Source of the DNA: Anseranas semipalmata | Lineage: Eukaryota > Chordata > Aves > Anseriformes > Anseranatidae | DNA length: 64,000 nucleotides | Assembly: GCA_013399115.1 (NCBI GenBank) | Contig: VXAA01000170.1 | Span: 383,211 to 447,210 of the forward strand | Direction: 5' to 3' | Shown here: in pieces, positions 24,501-37,600 of the stretch | Layout: each line of letters begins with the position of its first letter | Position numbering within the stretch: the stretch's first letter is position 1 | Translations under genes and position numbers: made by a program | The notes under the pieces: model-generated | What the model was told of the DNA's origin: nothing | Seen by the model: the letters and a program-made list of their open reading frames with translations, nothing else | Database searches by the model: none

Positions 24501-27440
24501 AACTGAAAATACTAGGAGATCTATCATCAAATATTCCAAAATCAACAGCTTACCTAGAACATATTTATGGAGAACTGACTTCACCCTCCATTGTGTGAGG
24601 TGCAACAGTGAAGACCACCATTCAAGACCAGGACTGAAGACTAATCCCCTTTTCAGGGATGCAGGAGACTCTCTGAGTGAATATAATGCAATTTCCTGAA
24701 AATTCCCCAGGACATAAGAGCTAATTCCACTTTGCAAATGCTGGGAAATTTAAATAGCTCACTCTTGGGCAGCTGTGCCATTAAGTCTGGGCACTGAGTC
24801 AGGGCTCCCTCATAAGGACTCACTAATGACACTACCTGCAACACAATTTGAGCGCAGACACTCCTTGCTTTCAGGCCTGATGCAACCCTGAAGCGTGACT
24901 GTTAGTTCCCACTCCTGGGTCTTTGCAAGCTGCATATCCATTACTGAGCCCTGACTTGGGCGTCAGATTTGGAAATTAGGATTTGGAAATCCCAAGAGAT
25001 GTAAACAAGCAGCACATTCATTTATCACTGATCACCCTCTGGCAGAATTACTAAAACCAAAGCCTTTTTGTGCATATGCCAGTGAAGATTTGAATATTAT
25101 CTGTGTAGTCAGTATACATGCATCCATTCTAAATGGCAGTCTAAGAGCTGTTGCCTCTTGCTCCACAGTTGTGGCTTGGTTATGTGAACGATGTAGCAGG
25201 CTCTGGTCTAACAGCTTCCTATACAATATTTGCCTGATGGCATTTGCACAGTCTCCCCATCTCCACTGAAACAGCTCTGAGAAGCCGCTGTTTTTTGATT
25301 TTGTTTGTAAGAAACAGTGTGTTTGAAGCTTTACCTTTTAAAAATGTATTAATCAGTCTCCTGATGGCTGCTCTGATAACCCTGAATCAAGAAGGCTACT
25401 GAGAACACCACCAACTCAAGCTGTACAGAGGAGACTGTCATCTCCCTGCTCTATGATACAAGTGCAGATTGCCTCACAATTGCACTGGCAGTTTTTCCCC
25501 CCCCGACATCTACCATTGCAAGCTCAAACCCATTTTGCTGTTCTTAATGTTCCAAAACCTTTCTCATCACTATTGCTTTTCAATTTCATTCTCCCACTGT
25601 CTCTGTGTCTGTAGGGTTACTCTTCCCCAGAACACCTTACCTGAATCTGTTTATTTTGCCAACATACCTAATCTTAGGGCTCTCTGCAGCCTGTTTTATG
25701 TGGCAATCCACAGCCCCTCATACTGAGCATTAACTCTGAATTTCATGAAGGTGGGGCCAGTTTCCCTCCAAGGTAATCTTTCAATGCTTTTCATCTACTA
25801 GTTCTAAAACATTTTTTCACTTTTTTTTTTTTTTTTTCAATTCAGTCTTGATTCCAGCACATTTTTACTTTAGGACTGAACTAGCAGTCCACAAGCATGG
25901 GCTGCCTCCTACAGCCAGCCTCACTTGCTTCCTCTGTGCAAAGCAAAGCAAACCCTGTGGCTTCCCTGATGCACCAGCAGCAACTGCACGGGGAAACCCA
26001 GCTATCCACAAAGTGCTCAGCCTCTGTCCCCTACCACTTGCATAGCTAAGCTTCACAGGGCAGGTTACAGGCGTTAATGAAAAATAAACGTAAAATAAAC
26101 TTATTTGCATAAAGTAAATTAACCTGCATTTGCCTTGCACAGATAGGTTTTGGATTACCAAAATTAACGGACAGCTGCTTAGCACTCAGTTTTCACAGAG
26201 CTGCGATCTCTGGATTTTACAGTGCAGAGGGAAGGGAAATCACCAGCAAGAATTCTGGACACCTATGTTAGCCCAGCATGCATTCTAGCGTCACACCTAT
26301 TACTCATACCAATATTCATTTGATATCTCTTATACTTCTTAATATTGAGTGTGTTTACATTTTAAAATTCCCCAGTAAAATAAACACGGGAACTCTATGG
26401 AAATCACATTATAACCATCCTGGACTCCTCTACACCTGAGTGCAAATTGGCATCCTATTTGTGAAATACACTTAAGAAGGCAACCTACTGACAAAGGTAG
26501 GCAGTGTAAAATAAGTCAAAGGGGTAGGAATAGCATCATACAGAACAGGGCACAAAGAGGATGAAAAAAACAAATTAGGGAAACAGGTATCCCCCATCCA
26601 CACTAGCAGAGCCTGGATTAATGGTGTGGAGTGGAAATCCATCTATGCAAGCTCCCAGGCTCTGTCCATCACAGTGTGATGAGCTACTGAGTCATACTGA
26701 AATTTGCCCACTCAACACATTTACACATTTGGATTGCTTCCACTCACCTTTTGTCCTGCAGGAGACTATGCTGGTCTCCCAAAGAGCAGTCTCTGTGGGC
26801 AGCCACTGGGTTTTAGCTCTTCTGAAGCAGCGCAGACCTCCTGTTTTCTTCTTCTGTGTTTCTTGTACAGAAGGTCTTTTACAGACTTAAAGGCAGTACA
26901 CCAAGAAATTCTTGTTCTTTTTTTACATTATCTTGAGCCACTTTCTGTACACGCTGGCTCTCCCTTGTACTATGTAAGTCAAGGGGTACACATGGAGTAA
27001 GAAGCAAAAGACATTAGACATATAACTGAATTAAACTCCTGAATAATTAAATCTCTTAATAAATCTCCTAAATAAACAAGAATTTAAATGCTGTATTAAA
27101 TGCACTGCAAGATTTTCTCTATATATTAACAAACAGGCATATTAACAACGGCAGTAATTAGTCCTTTAAATACATTGCAAATCCCCAGGTTTACTTATCC
27201 AGAAACAAAACTTCCATCTGATGTGTGGAGATTCCTATACAACGGATATTTGTGTTATGAAAACTTCCTTAATTTTCTGCTGAAGTTGTATGAATATTTT
27301 TATGTATCCCACCGTTTGAGTAATTCCTCGTAATGTTTTAATGCTGCACCAGAGACTGCCTGACAGTGGTATTTTGTAAGCTCTACTTTTGTGAGTGTAT
27401 GAAAGAAATTCCAGCTCAGTGCATTGCTACACATAGCTAG
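21509..27440. other. Intergenic region, no assigned gene
   Basis: No supported gene. It contains a poly(T) run near 25817-25838 and a 99-nt exon-like open block at 22607-22705 (see findings). Other open frames look like chance. Confidence 0.5.
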
Positions 27441-27457
27441 CTCCTTGTTTAAAAACA

Positions 27458-27562
27458 AACCAAAACCAAACCAAACCAAACAAAAACAAACAAACAAAAA
27501 ACCCCACCCACAAACCCTTATCCCTCTTTCTCTTAATAGCAGTGAAAAAAAAAAAAAAAAAA
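27458..27562. repeat. (CAAA)n/(CAAAA)n simple repeat with poly(A)
   Basis: AAACC/AAAC units at about 27458-27506 are followed, after a short unique stretch, by a run of about 17 A at 27546. It is low-complexity sequence. Confidence 0.8.
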
Positions 27563-27895
27563 CACAGAATTCTATCATAAATAAGCAAGCAGATTTGGTC
27601 TGCTCTGTAATGGTAGAGGTCTGAAAGATGCAGGTTCCTTGGCAAAATCAACAGCTGCAGCTTTTTCTCAGGAGAACAACTGTACAATAGTGGCCCTCTT
27701 CTCTCACTTCCAGAAGTGACTACAGTTAGTGCTTTACTGACTGACAGTCTAACCCAAAACATCCAAATGAACATCTATTTTTAAAAAACTCTGACCACCT
27801 GTACTGAAAAAAGACAGCTTTTCTGAAGTGGCTCAATCTGGTATTTCAGAAATGATAACTTTCAAAATTTTACATTTGAAATCATAACAAAATGC

Positions 27896-27960
27896 CTTCT
27901 TTTTCTTTTTCTTTTTCTTTTTCTTTTTCTTTTTCTTTTTCTTTTTCTTTTTTTCTTTTT
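27896..27960. repeat. (CTTTTT)n hexanucleotide repeat
   Basis: About ten near-perfect CTTTTT units. It lies about 30 bp beyond the donor of the exon-like block at 27992-28110. Confidence 0.9.
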
Positions 27961-27991
27961 CATAGAGAGAACTTGGTCTTCTGACACTTAC

Positions 27992-28110
27992 TGTTACAAA
28001 CTGTCTCAACCAAGAAATACCAGAAAATACTGCAGTGATGACTTCAGCAAAGACATAATTTGTCTGCTCTAAAAATGCTGGTGTCTGCAGTGTGGATGAC
28101 AATCTTTGAG
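27992..28110 (-). other. Exon-like open block, unassigned
   Basis: Minus-strand acceptor TTGTTTTAG and donor ACA|GTAAGT bound 119 nt that is open in one frame for 39 codons. The translation looks protein-like (AEVITAVFSGISWLRQF within it), but I recognise no family. It may be an exon of a non-coding or divergent transcript, or chance. Confidence 0.2.
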
Positions 28111-28488
28111 CTAAAACAAAGCAAAACATGTTATTTGCATTTCATAAAAAAGAGAAGGCAACTGACAGTACATTCCTAATACTCATGTTTATTATGAAAG
28201 TGTCTCCAAATTAAAATAGCCCACAATACTGATTGGTTCCAGAGACGTTATGAGGGATAATAATTTTCCATATTAAAAAAAACAAAAACAAAAACAAACC
28301 AACCAAGTTAAACAGAAAATAACTCCTGAAATTCTACACAACAGCTATACATAAAAGGACTTTCAGCTAGCTAGCACATCACTGTGTCTGGGACAGTGGA
28401 GTTCCTACACATCACTGCATTTCTGAAAGTGTTGCTCAAGCACAGGATTGTCATGAAAACACAGGTGAAATAGTGTCATCTGCCTCAC

Positions 28489-28596
28489 CCTGACCCTGAC
28501 TTGCAACAGGCAGTCAACATGCACAGTACGTGTGAGAGCTTGTCTATGAAAGTTAAATCCCGGGACCGCATGAAGCTGAAGTTCAACAGAAGCCAT
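28489..28596 (-). other. Exon-like ATG block, unassigned
   Basis: An ATG at 28596-28594 opens 36 codons up to a good donor, AGG|GTGAGG. The reading frame does not fit the phase of the next exon-like block (27992-28110), so the two cannot simply be joined. Support is weak. Confidence 0.15.
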
Positions 28597-30061
28597 AAAA
28601 CGTGTTTCATTACATAGATCATTTTAGGTCATGTAAGACAGTTATGCTGGTCTTTCGTCTCATGTGTGATCATCGTCACAGTTCCCAAACATCATTTCAT
28701 AGTATTTCCTCCATTTTTCAAATTGAAAGCAATTTCAAAAACAGAAATCTGTACAGACACACTCAAACACTGTGTTTTCATTGCAACTACAATCAGAAAT
28801 CTTTACAAGTTAAAGGCTATATATGTATGCCACTTTTCCAAACTTCCACTAGTGTTTTTCAAAAAGAAAAGAAAGAATAAAGTTGTCTTACTGAAGTTCC
28901 CATTAGGTCCCTGTTCCAAATCAAAACCAGTCAAAACAAGTAATACAAACTGGTTTTGCTTTATGATTTAAAGGCAACTATAGTTTGCAGAACACTGAAG
29001 TTAGGCCTAATAGGTTTTACATTACAGGAAGGGTAAAAAGTATTCAATAGCTCCTCTTGCACAAATGTCACAAGTAGTAGACAATAGGAGACATACAAAA
29101 ATGGGTTGTAGCAAATAGATTAAAAAAATACCAAAGCATCAACTGTAGAAAACCAATGATAGCCCATATTTCTCTGAGAATACGGAAGGCTGCAGTAATG
29201 AGAAGATGAATGTAACAGGCATTAGGCTTCCTACTAGAATAGGCTTCGTAAAACACGCAGTGTCTGAATCAACTCGTGTTGATCATCATTGACATTTGCT
29301 GCAGGGTAACAGCTTTTGCCATCGTGTTCCGTTCAGAACGAGAAAGTCATTTTCACTCAAAACAGATAACAGATTTAAGACAAGAATCATTTTACCACAA
29401 GCAAAGTTTTAGTGCATGTACTTGGGTCTCAGAAAAAGGATTTGGCATCAGCAATCACACAGAATGGTCCCAGGCTGAAACAGGAGCATCCGAAGATGTA
29501 ACACCCATTTCAATTCTGCTGGAATCATTAAATAAATAACACATAGAAAAACTACAAAATGGCAACAAGGAAACAGCATGGGACACTTTGGTATTTTAGA
29601 ACTAGCACTATTTAACAGTGATCAAGATCCAAATGACTCCAACGTCCACCCTTGTTGTTTGATCAGATATTTCTACCATTTTCTGCAATGTTTAAGTGTT
29701 ATTTTTTTTTTATGGAAAAAAAAACAGCAACATATTTTTTTTTTTGGTACGAAACATACCAATATGAAAAGCAGTAAACAAAGGAGACCTGAATCTTATT
29801 TTACTATATTCTGGGCTGGCTAGGGAGAGAAGACAAATTCTTACTACTTACTAATAAACTCTACACATCATTTCCTCATTTTTCTACTTCACCATCTCAA
29901 CCACTGTGTCGTGTACTGTACTATAAAAAGGGAGAGGTTATAGAATACAAACCTTCATTTCTAAAATGACTAAAATGACAATTCTACAAAAGGTACGAAT
30001 ATACAGAACCTTTTAAGATATCACATTTATCATGAGCCATGTGAATCACTTTAATAAATTT

Positions 30062-30246
30062 TCAGGAATATGTGTGACTATCCTCTAAATACTTAATGGC
30101 CTCCAAAAACACCTTGCAAAGCTCTTCAGCAGAGAAGCAAACAAATTCAATTAGAAAGGAAACAGTTGCATGACATTCTCTCTGCAGAGCGGAAGATGAA
30201 GCCAAAGTTTTGACATCCATTGGTTGAAGCAAGGAATCAAAGCACA
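30062..30246 (-). other. Exon-like terminal block, unassigned
   Basis: After acceptor CTTGGCAG, 60 codons are open to a TGA. The translation is rich in Leu, Ala, Cys and Phe and looks helical, but it matches no family I know. It lies just downstream of a possible CERS6 poly(A) signal, so it could also be 3' UTR or intergenic sequence. Confidence 0.2.
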
Positions 30247-30473
30247 CTGCCAAGTATGATCACTAAAACACTTGGTCCTTCTCAGTAGACAGAAAAAAAC
30301 GTGTGAATTTTTAATCTCCATTAAAAATTGGAGCTTGAAAGTTTAGCGATTGTTCAGCAAAGGTTAGTTAAGTACTTGATGCTTCTTTACTCTTATCCCA
30401 TTTCCACAAACATGCCATTAGAATCTCTGACCTTGCCTATTTTCCAGATATATCTATATTAAGTTTATTCTAG

Positions 30474-30479
30474 GCTGCT
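30474..30479 (-). terminator. Possible CERS6 poly(A) signal
   Basis: The first minus-strand AATAAA that I find downstream of the CERS6 stop. It implies a 3' UTR of about 3 kb after removing the duplicated kilobase at 32040-34048. Long 3' UTRs are usual for this gene in other vertebrates, but no clear GU-rich element follows. Confidence 0.25.
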
Positions 30480-30985
30480 AAGAATGGACTCCAAAAAGCC
30501 TGGTTTATAGGAGATAAGTAAGTTACTGGGGATCAGCTGAATCTTGGTAACTGTTTACATGCTTTAGTGAGTAATAGACACAACTTAATTTAAATGTCAA
30601 AGGAAGAGTTTGAATCCAAGTTGCATTATTTAACAGTGGGGGTACACTAAGAACATACATAGCCAGAGATGGTCAGCCAACTCAAGGGCTGTAGCCTTGA
30701 CTGTAGGTCTGAATCAATGCTCTACAGCACAGCTGGAGAGCACCAACATGGACCAAAGGTTTCCTGCCTCTTGTTTGGGGATTGTTAATGGGAACTGCTT
30801 TCTGTCCCAATATCAAAGATATTACAGCACTACAGGTGTACACCGACAGTTGAGAGCAACATTCTGTCCCCGTATAAGAAAAAATATTTGCCAGAATGCC
30901 ATTTTTATAACTATCTTTGCAGAAGGGAAATGGTCCAGTAGAGGTAGAAATCAACATAATGCAAGAGGCGTGTTTAAGCCTATTC

Positions 30986-31188
30986 ACTGAGGGGGTGGTC
31001 AGGCACTGGAACAGGCTCCCCAGGGAAGCAGTCATGGCACTGAGCCTGCCGGAGTTCAAAAAGCGCTTGGACAATGCTCTCAGACATAGGGTTTGATTTT
31101 TGGGTGGTCCTGTGTGGGGACAGGAGTTGGACTTGATGATCCTTATGGTCCCTTCCAACTCAGGGTATTCTATAACTCTATGATTCTA
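30986..31188 (+). mobile_element. CR1 LINE 3' end fragment
   Basis: The block reads through the end of CR1: GGTCAGGCACTGGAACAGGC, then TTGGACTTGATGATCCTTAT, then the terminal short repeat ending TCTATGATTCTA. It is 5'-truncated, as is usual for CR1, and in plus orientation. Confidence 0.9.
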
Positions 31189-32039
31189 AGCTGTTATTCT
31201 CAATAACCATCTTAGCAGATCAGATTTCAGAACTAACAATGCTTATTCAATATATCCCACTATCACTTTGTTTTAAAACCTTAGTATAATCCTGACACTA
31301 ATTATTAAACCACTGCCACTTCGAATACTGTGGATAGGATACTTTCTGTTGCAGTCACGGTATCTTCACATGTATAACCTGCCTTGCAGATAACTGTACG
31401 AAATCAGAGGCACAGGAGACAGATTATAAAAACTAGAGGCAAAGAAGCTTTTAGGGGAGAAGGAGATTTAAATAAGACTCCCTTGCTCCCTCAGATATAC
31501 TCAGGGACATATAAGCTATGAAGGTGCTGAATTACACAGTACCTGGATTTTTCAACGGATGCTCTGTAAGTGGTAAAACAGACAGTTTTCCTCCCATGAT
31601 TTAGAAGTTTTCAGTTTTCTTACCTTTTTTCTCTACTAAGTGGTGGTACTATTTTCATTCATGCCATTCTGTCTTTACTTTCAGCACATCTTTTGCTAAC
31701 ATGCATATGGTCCCTATGGGTAATAAAGGTTTCAGAAGTTTTCAAGAGTCATGAGTAGAACAGAATAGATCTCAATGTTTCAAAAAGAGAGAAGTGGCAA
31801 CAAAGCTTTCTTCAGTGGAGTCTGTATACAATAGAGCCTTTACACGTGTTTTACGATGCCAAAAATCATCTATGTTTTGCTATTTGCATAGGTGGAAGGA
31901 ATAAGAAATACTTCCTGGCCTAGACTTCCAGCTGAACACAGCACTCCAGTCCCTTTCTACATAGAAGACACACTGTTACATTTTTTCCTGGTTTTTTCCT
32001 TCCCTTTTTTTTTTTTTTTTTTTTAATATATATATATAA
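31189..32039. other. Possible CERS6 3' UTR/flank, low-complexity end
   Basis: No gene is seen. It ends in a poly(T) run and a short TA repeat at about 32006-32038, directly before the duplicated block. Confidence 0.5.
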
Positions 32040-33043
32040 GTCTTTGGTCTATAAGCACATTGGTTCCGTGTGCACATACACAATACTGTTGAACAGTAGG
32101 TTGCATAGAGTCTGTTGCCCAAGAACCTTACCTACTTTTGGCACTGCTGTCACAAATCACAGAAAAGTGTCCTGCAAGAGTTATGTGATCCTTAGCATCC
32201 TACATCAAACTTTGATCTAGGAACTGGAAGAAATATTATATATATATATATATATATTATGTTAAAAGAAGATGTTAATTTTGGGTGTTATTTTGTCTTC
32301 TTTGGGACACAGTTTGTAAATATTGGATGAAATAGGAGAGCAAAACAATTTAACAGACGCACCCTTAATTTTTTTTTATAAAGGTGAAAAAATACTGCTG
32401 AGCCTTCAAAGTTTGCTGTGAATCATATTAAGTGAATTTTCATGCATTTAAAATAAACTACTTCTAGTAACATATGACATTGTGCCTTTTCTCTCCTCAG
32501 CCTACCAAAAAAGTGGCAATAATTATAAGAATGATACCTAGACTGAACTGTGTTCGAGGAAGCAATGACTTTTCATCTGCTGTTTTTTCCATTATACCCC
32601 TTCTCTCATCCATCTGAACTTGCAAGAACAGTTTCAGGAGTGAGTTCTGGATTCACAATGGTGCACTTGAACAAATACCTTTCAACATGGAATCTCTGCA
32701 AAAAGCTGAAATTCATAGAGGTCAAAAATTGCAAGACAAAAACAAACAAACAAACAAAAAATGCAAGAATGAGTATAGCCTAACCATTAACATTAAAGCT
32801 TTTGGGCATTTCCACAACTAATCAAATCTGCTTCTAATGCAATTAACCACCTATTTTGAATTTTAGGTTATGCTAAAATAACATCCCACGATGACAACAG
32901 TTCTTTTTCCCCAAATTGCTATTTGACCATATTACCTACTATTTAAATTATCAATCCAGTGTTTTAAAACTTTATGTTGGAGGAATGGCCACTGTGATTT
33001 GATAGGCAAATTCAAAACCAGCACTTTAAAACACAAAGATAGC
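32040..33043. repeat. 1,004-bp exact duplicate, copy 1 (probable assembly artefact)
   Basis: The block begins GTCTTTGGTCTATAAGCACA and ends AACACAAAGATAGC at 33043, next to a single N at 33044. It reappears without any difference that I can see at 33045-34048, offset by exactly 1,005 bases. It includes an (AT)n tract and a 77-codon frame, both repeated. Confidence 0.95.
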
Positions 33044-33044
33044 N

Positions 33045-34048
33045 GTCTTTGGTCTATAAGCACATTGGTTCCGTGTGCACATACACAATACTGTTGAACA
33101 GTAGGTTGCATAGAGTCTGTTGCCCAAGAACCTTACCTACTTTTGGCACTGCTGTCACAAATCACAGAAAAGTGTCCTGCAAGAGTTATGTGATCCTTAG
33201 CATCCTACATCAAACTTTGATCTAGGAACTGGAAGAAATATTATATATATATATATATATATTATGTTAAAAGAAGATGTTAATTTTGGGTGTTATTTTG
33301 TCTTCTTTGGGACACAGTTTGTAAATATTGGATGAAATAGGAGAGCAAAACAATTTAACAGACGCACCCTTAATTTTTTTTTATAAAGGTGAAAAAATAC
33401 TGCTGAGCCTTCAAAGTTTGCTGTGAATCATATTAAGTGAATTTTCATGCATTTAAAATAAACTACTTCTAGTAACATATGACATTGTGCCTTTTCTCTC
33501 CTCAGCCTACCAAAAAAGTGGCAATAATTATAAGAATGATACCTAGACTGAACTGTGTTCGAGGAAGCAATGACTTTTCATCTGCTGTTTTTTCCATTAT
33601 ACCCCTTCTCTCATCCATCTGAACTTGCAAGAACAGTTTCAGGAGTGAGTTCTGGATTCACAATGGTGCACTTGAACAAATACCTTTCAACATGGAATCT
33701 CTGCAAAAAGCTGAAATTCATAGAGGTCAAAAATTGCAAGACAAAAACAAACAAACAAACAAAAAATGCAAGAATGAGTATAGCCTAACCATTAACATTA
33801 AAGCTTTTGGGCATTTCCACAACTAATCAAATCTGCTTCTAATGCAATTAACCACCTATTTTGAATTTTAGGTTATGCTAAAATAACATCCCACGATGAC
33901 AACAGTTCTTTTTCCCCAAATTGCTATTTGACCATATTACCTACTATTTAAATTATCAATCCAGTGTTTTAAAACTTTATGTTGGAGGAATGGCCACTGT
34001 GATTTGATAGGCAAATTCAAAACCAGCACTTTAAAACACAAAGATAGC
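33045..34048. repeat. 1,004-bp exact duplicate, copy 2 (probable assembly artefact)
   Basis: This second copy starts right after the N and runs on into unique sequence at 34049. Identity, including the microsatellite length, points to two overlapping contig ends placed side by side and not to a biological duplication. Confidence 0.95.
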
Positions 34049-34515
34049 AAAAATATCTGAAGCAGAACTAGAATCTGTAAAGCCATGTTCTATCCTTTTT
34101 AAGTAACAAATCAAGCAACTATTACTTATAGCAGACTCAGCAAAAGCAATAGGAATGGACAGAAGAGATCTGAGCATGATGCTCTCCACCACTGAGAATA
34201 AAGTTTGAGAATGGATATTCCCTTTTGTTCAGAAGTTCCCAGAAAGAATACAAAATAAATAATATTTGAAAGACAGTACAAGTGAAAATACTGCTCCCAT
34301 TGTGTCAATTACATACACATACAGCATGCCTACGTATACAGAATGATGTGTTGTCTTCATTCACAAACAGGAAATATGGCAGTGCGCTATCAGAATGCTT
34401 TGATACTCCTATTTTTTTCTGATGCTGAGATATATGAAGAAACCGCATTCACAACTTATAATTTACTTCCAGTAGCAAACAGTTCATTCTGTTCGTGTCC
34501 CATGACACTCGAGGA
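34049..34515 (-). other. CERS6 3' UTR (start)
   Basis: Sequence directly after the CERS6 stop. There is no poly(A) signal within it and no other feature. Confidence 0.6.
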
Positions 34516-34677
34516 TTAATGCTCCTCTGAGCATGTGCCACCAGTAAGATACCCGTTTGTCCCATTGGCACCACCGGTCCCATTAGTGGTGACAGTGCTG
34601 TGCGGGGTCTTTGAACGAGGTACTGTTTCTTCCTCATCTGAGCTTGACTCAATGTCACTTCGGTCATCCTTTGCTAC
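34516..34677 (-). CDS. CERS6: CERS6 last coding exon
   Basis: It starts after acceptor TTCTGCAG|GTAGCA and ends at TAA (34516-34518), giving 53 residues. The tail begins [17 protein letters not shown] and contains [17 protein letters not shown]. The repeated NGT elements are typical of the CERS6 end and differ from CERS5. Confidence 0.95.
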   Translation of the reverse strand, partial: VAKDDRSDIESSSDEEETVPRSKTPHSTVTTNGTGGANGTNGYLTGGTCSEEH

Positions 34678-37600
34678 CTGCAGAATTTGAAGAAGAAGCA
34701 AGCAGTAGACAATTTTAAAGAAAGAACTGAGCTTTTTGGTTCAAGCTGGAATCAGAGAATTCAAACAGTTTTCAGTTGGAGCTTTGAAAGCGATACCAGC
34801 TCTGGCACACTTCTCTGCCTTTGCCTGCCTGGACTTGCTTCAAGCACGGCTGCCTGTACACACACCCTCTGTGTGCAGAGGCAGGGTGAGAACTGTGCCC
34901 TGATGCATTAAAGGTAGGATGTCAAAGGGAGAGCACGGTGTTCCAGGTGAAGGGTGGTGCACCAACTAAAGGAAACCACAATCCAAGCTCCGTAGTTCAA
35001 CATAGTCCCTGTCCCTCTGCCCTCCTACTACAACTTTTATTTTCTTTGTGCATACATGGGGAGGCTCATAACTGGCACAGGGATTCCCATGCTTCTTTTG
35101 GGGTGCTTCTCTTTTACCTGACAATGTCAAGATAAATACAAAATATTCACCCTAACTTCTTCCCCCTCACCTTCCAACTCATTCTCCAGAGGCCATATGG
35201 CTCCCAGGAGCTGTGCTGTGAGCTGGCAGTAGGAGGTTGGAGTACTGGCCGAAATGTAACTCACTGCACCACTCTCTGATCTCAGAGAAGTGATGAGAAT
35301 GATGCTTGGAAACACTGGATGTAGCCCAGTCCCTATCACAGGAACCACACACCTACTTGAGCAGTTCAACCACCTGCACTGGTGTGCCATTGGAAAGCTG
35401 CTTCAGAAACACACTGGCCTAATTGCTAGGGATTTCCTGCTAGTTTCCAGCTGAACTTCATTCCTGCCAATTTATACCCATTTACTGGATAAATTCTGCT
35501 CCTTAGGCTAAGGAGTCTGCTCTTCTTCTTTGCAGAGTTCTTTGAAGATCATAAATGAAGACCACTAAGTTTGAGAACTGAGCGCTAAGTCCCTTCAGAA
35601 TCCCTGAGGTGACTTTGCTTCACTGCATTCAGTCAGGTGCACCCAAAATAAGTAAAAATGTGGGGAAGCCAACAACAGACAGGTTAAGAAGAGCAAAGAA
35701 GGGCAACAGAAAATAAAATCCTGCAACGAAAAAGCCCTACCTGCCCTATTTTTCAGGGCTGTTTTTTTTTTGTTTGTTTTTCAGGAGATAACAATGGCAC
35801 GGCCAGCATGTAGTATCATAGGATAACTCAGGTCAGAAGAGACCTCAGGAAGTCTATGCCTAACCTCTTGCTCAGTGCAGGGTCATCTGTGAAGTCAGCC
35901 AAGTTTTATCCCAGAGCTTTATCCAGTCTGGTCTTGAAAATCTCCAAAATTGGTAGAAGTACATCAGATGAAGTTAAAAAAAAAAAAAAAGCGCCAACAG
36001 AAAAAGGCACAAAGTCTAAGCTGCATGAAGGTTTTAAAGATGCAGCTTTCCATGCCTGTTTCTATCCTGTTTGTATGGCAGAGCTTCCTAATTCTTTCAG
36101 GATCTGGCAATTACTATCAACTTTACCATAGTGAGTGGACATAAAAGTGACAAAACACATGGCAAGTCTTTTCTCCAAAGAAATCAAAACAGTTAAAGAA
36201 CAGGGAATGTCACTGAACATATCTGTTGCTTACAGCAATCCTCCCCCATCCAGAAAGCCCTGAAGACGATTCTGCTCTCCAGCTGTTGCTTCAGAAATGA
36301 CTATTTGCCTTTGAGGCTCCCAGTGTTGCTACCACCCTTGCAATATTGTAACACCCGAGTGACACTACTCTGTTTGGGAACAGAGAAGAAAGAAACACAA
36401 AGTTCCATATGCCCAAGAAAAACTGTTTTGTTTTTTAATGTCAAAGTCTAGCATGGCCGCAATTCTGACACCCGTGAAATTGGATTACAGCTGAGGCCAG
36501 AAATTTGATACCAAACCTACACAGCTTCAATTAACAGATTACTTCTGTCTCTCTTACATACAGGGACTTCTATATTAAAGTTGTTGTGGATATAGAAGTA
36601 AACTTAGAATCGCACCTGTATCACACAAAAGAGAATGGGCTCAACACAGTGTGCCTGTGATCAACGTGAGGGCAGACTAGATGATCTGAAAATTCTGTGT
36701 CATCTTAAATTCTCCTAATATATTAGATTTGCTGTTAAATCTTCTGCTAGCGTCCTGCCCCAAAGCCAATTAATCAAAAGAAGATTCCATGATGCACCAT
36801 TTATAAAATGCAGCAAGTGACATACCAGGGCCTTTGCACTTAAAACTTGGTATGAATGCAGCACATCTTGCAGTACTTGATTCTCTTTGTTTATCTCCAG
36901 AAGAACCCATTGGATTAATTCCTACAGACGGTGTTTAGAAAATATGTACCTAGGTTTATAAAACTCCTAAGCATATCAGAGAATAAGAAATAGATTATCA
37001 GAATTAGTTACAAATTTAATGATAATAAATTGCTTTATTAGCTGAGCTGTTCCAAGGGTGGGTACTAGTAATACAACAATAAAACAATAATTAAGGATGA
37101 AGATCTACTGTAAGATACCTGTAACGTTCTGTGAAAACACTGCTTATTTTACTGTAGAAACTGAGAGAACCAGGTTGTAAGTGAGGAATAAAGTTAAGAT
37201 CTAGAGGAAGAATCCTCGAGTCATGTATATGCAGCTTTAACCGGGTCACTGTCTTCCTGCAAGTGTCTAACTCTGCTTTCATACAGGCTAAATTTCTTCC
37301 TTCTGTGCACCTGGTTGAACTAGAAGGCAGAGGACTTACGCTTTCACATATGCTTCCTGAATGGTGACAGAGCAGCTGGTTATCCTGACAATAGATACGT
37401 GTAAAAATGGCTGTAATGCAGTAACACCCAGATACTATGGATAGAAGTGAGTTTGAATGGTGTTAGACAATGCACAGACAAGAATTAAAAACAGCCTTTA
37501 AAGATAGCCTTCCCTTAAATATGTAAACACAAACAATGGATAAAAACATCAAACAGAAACTGCAAAAGGAAAAAAACAAACAACACCCTACTATTGTGCA

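Noticed and set aside
30682..31158. 158-codon frame on the minus strand
   Set aside because: It overlaps the CR1 3' end in antisense, so it reflects repeat composition and not a gene.
32550..33788. Two identical 77-codon frames as a possible tandem gene pair
   Set aside because: They are copies within the duplicated contig overlap, and the single frame has no protein resemblance.
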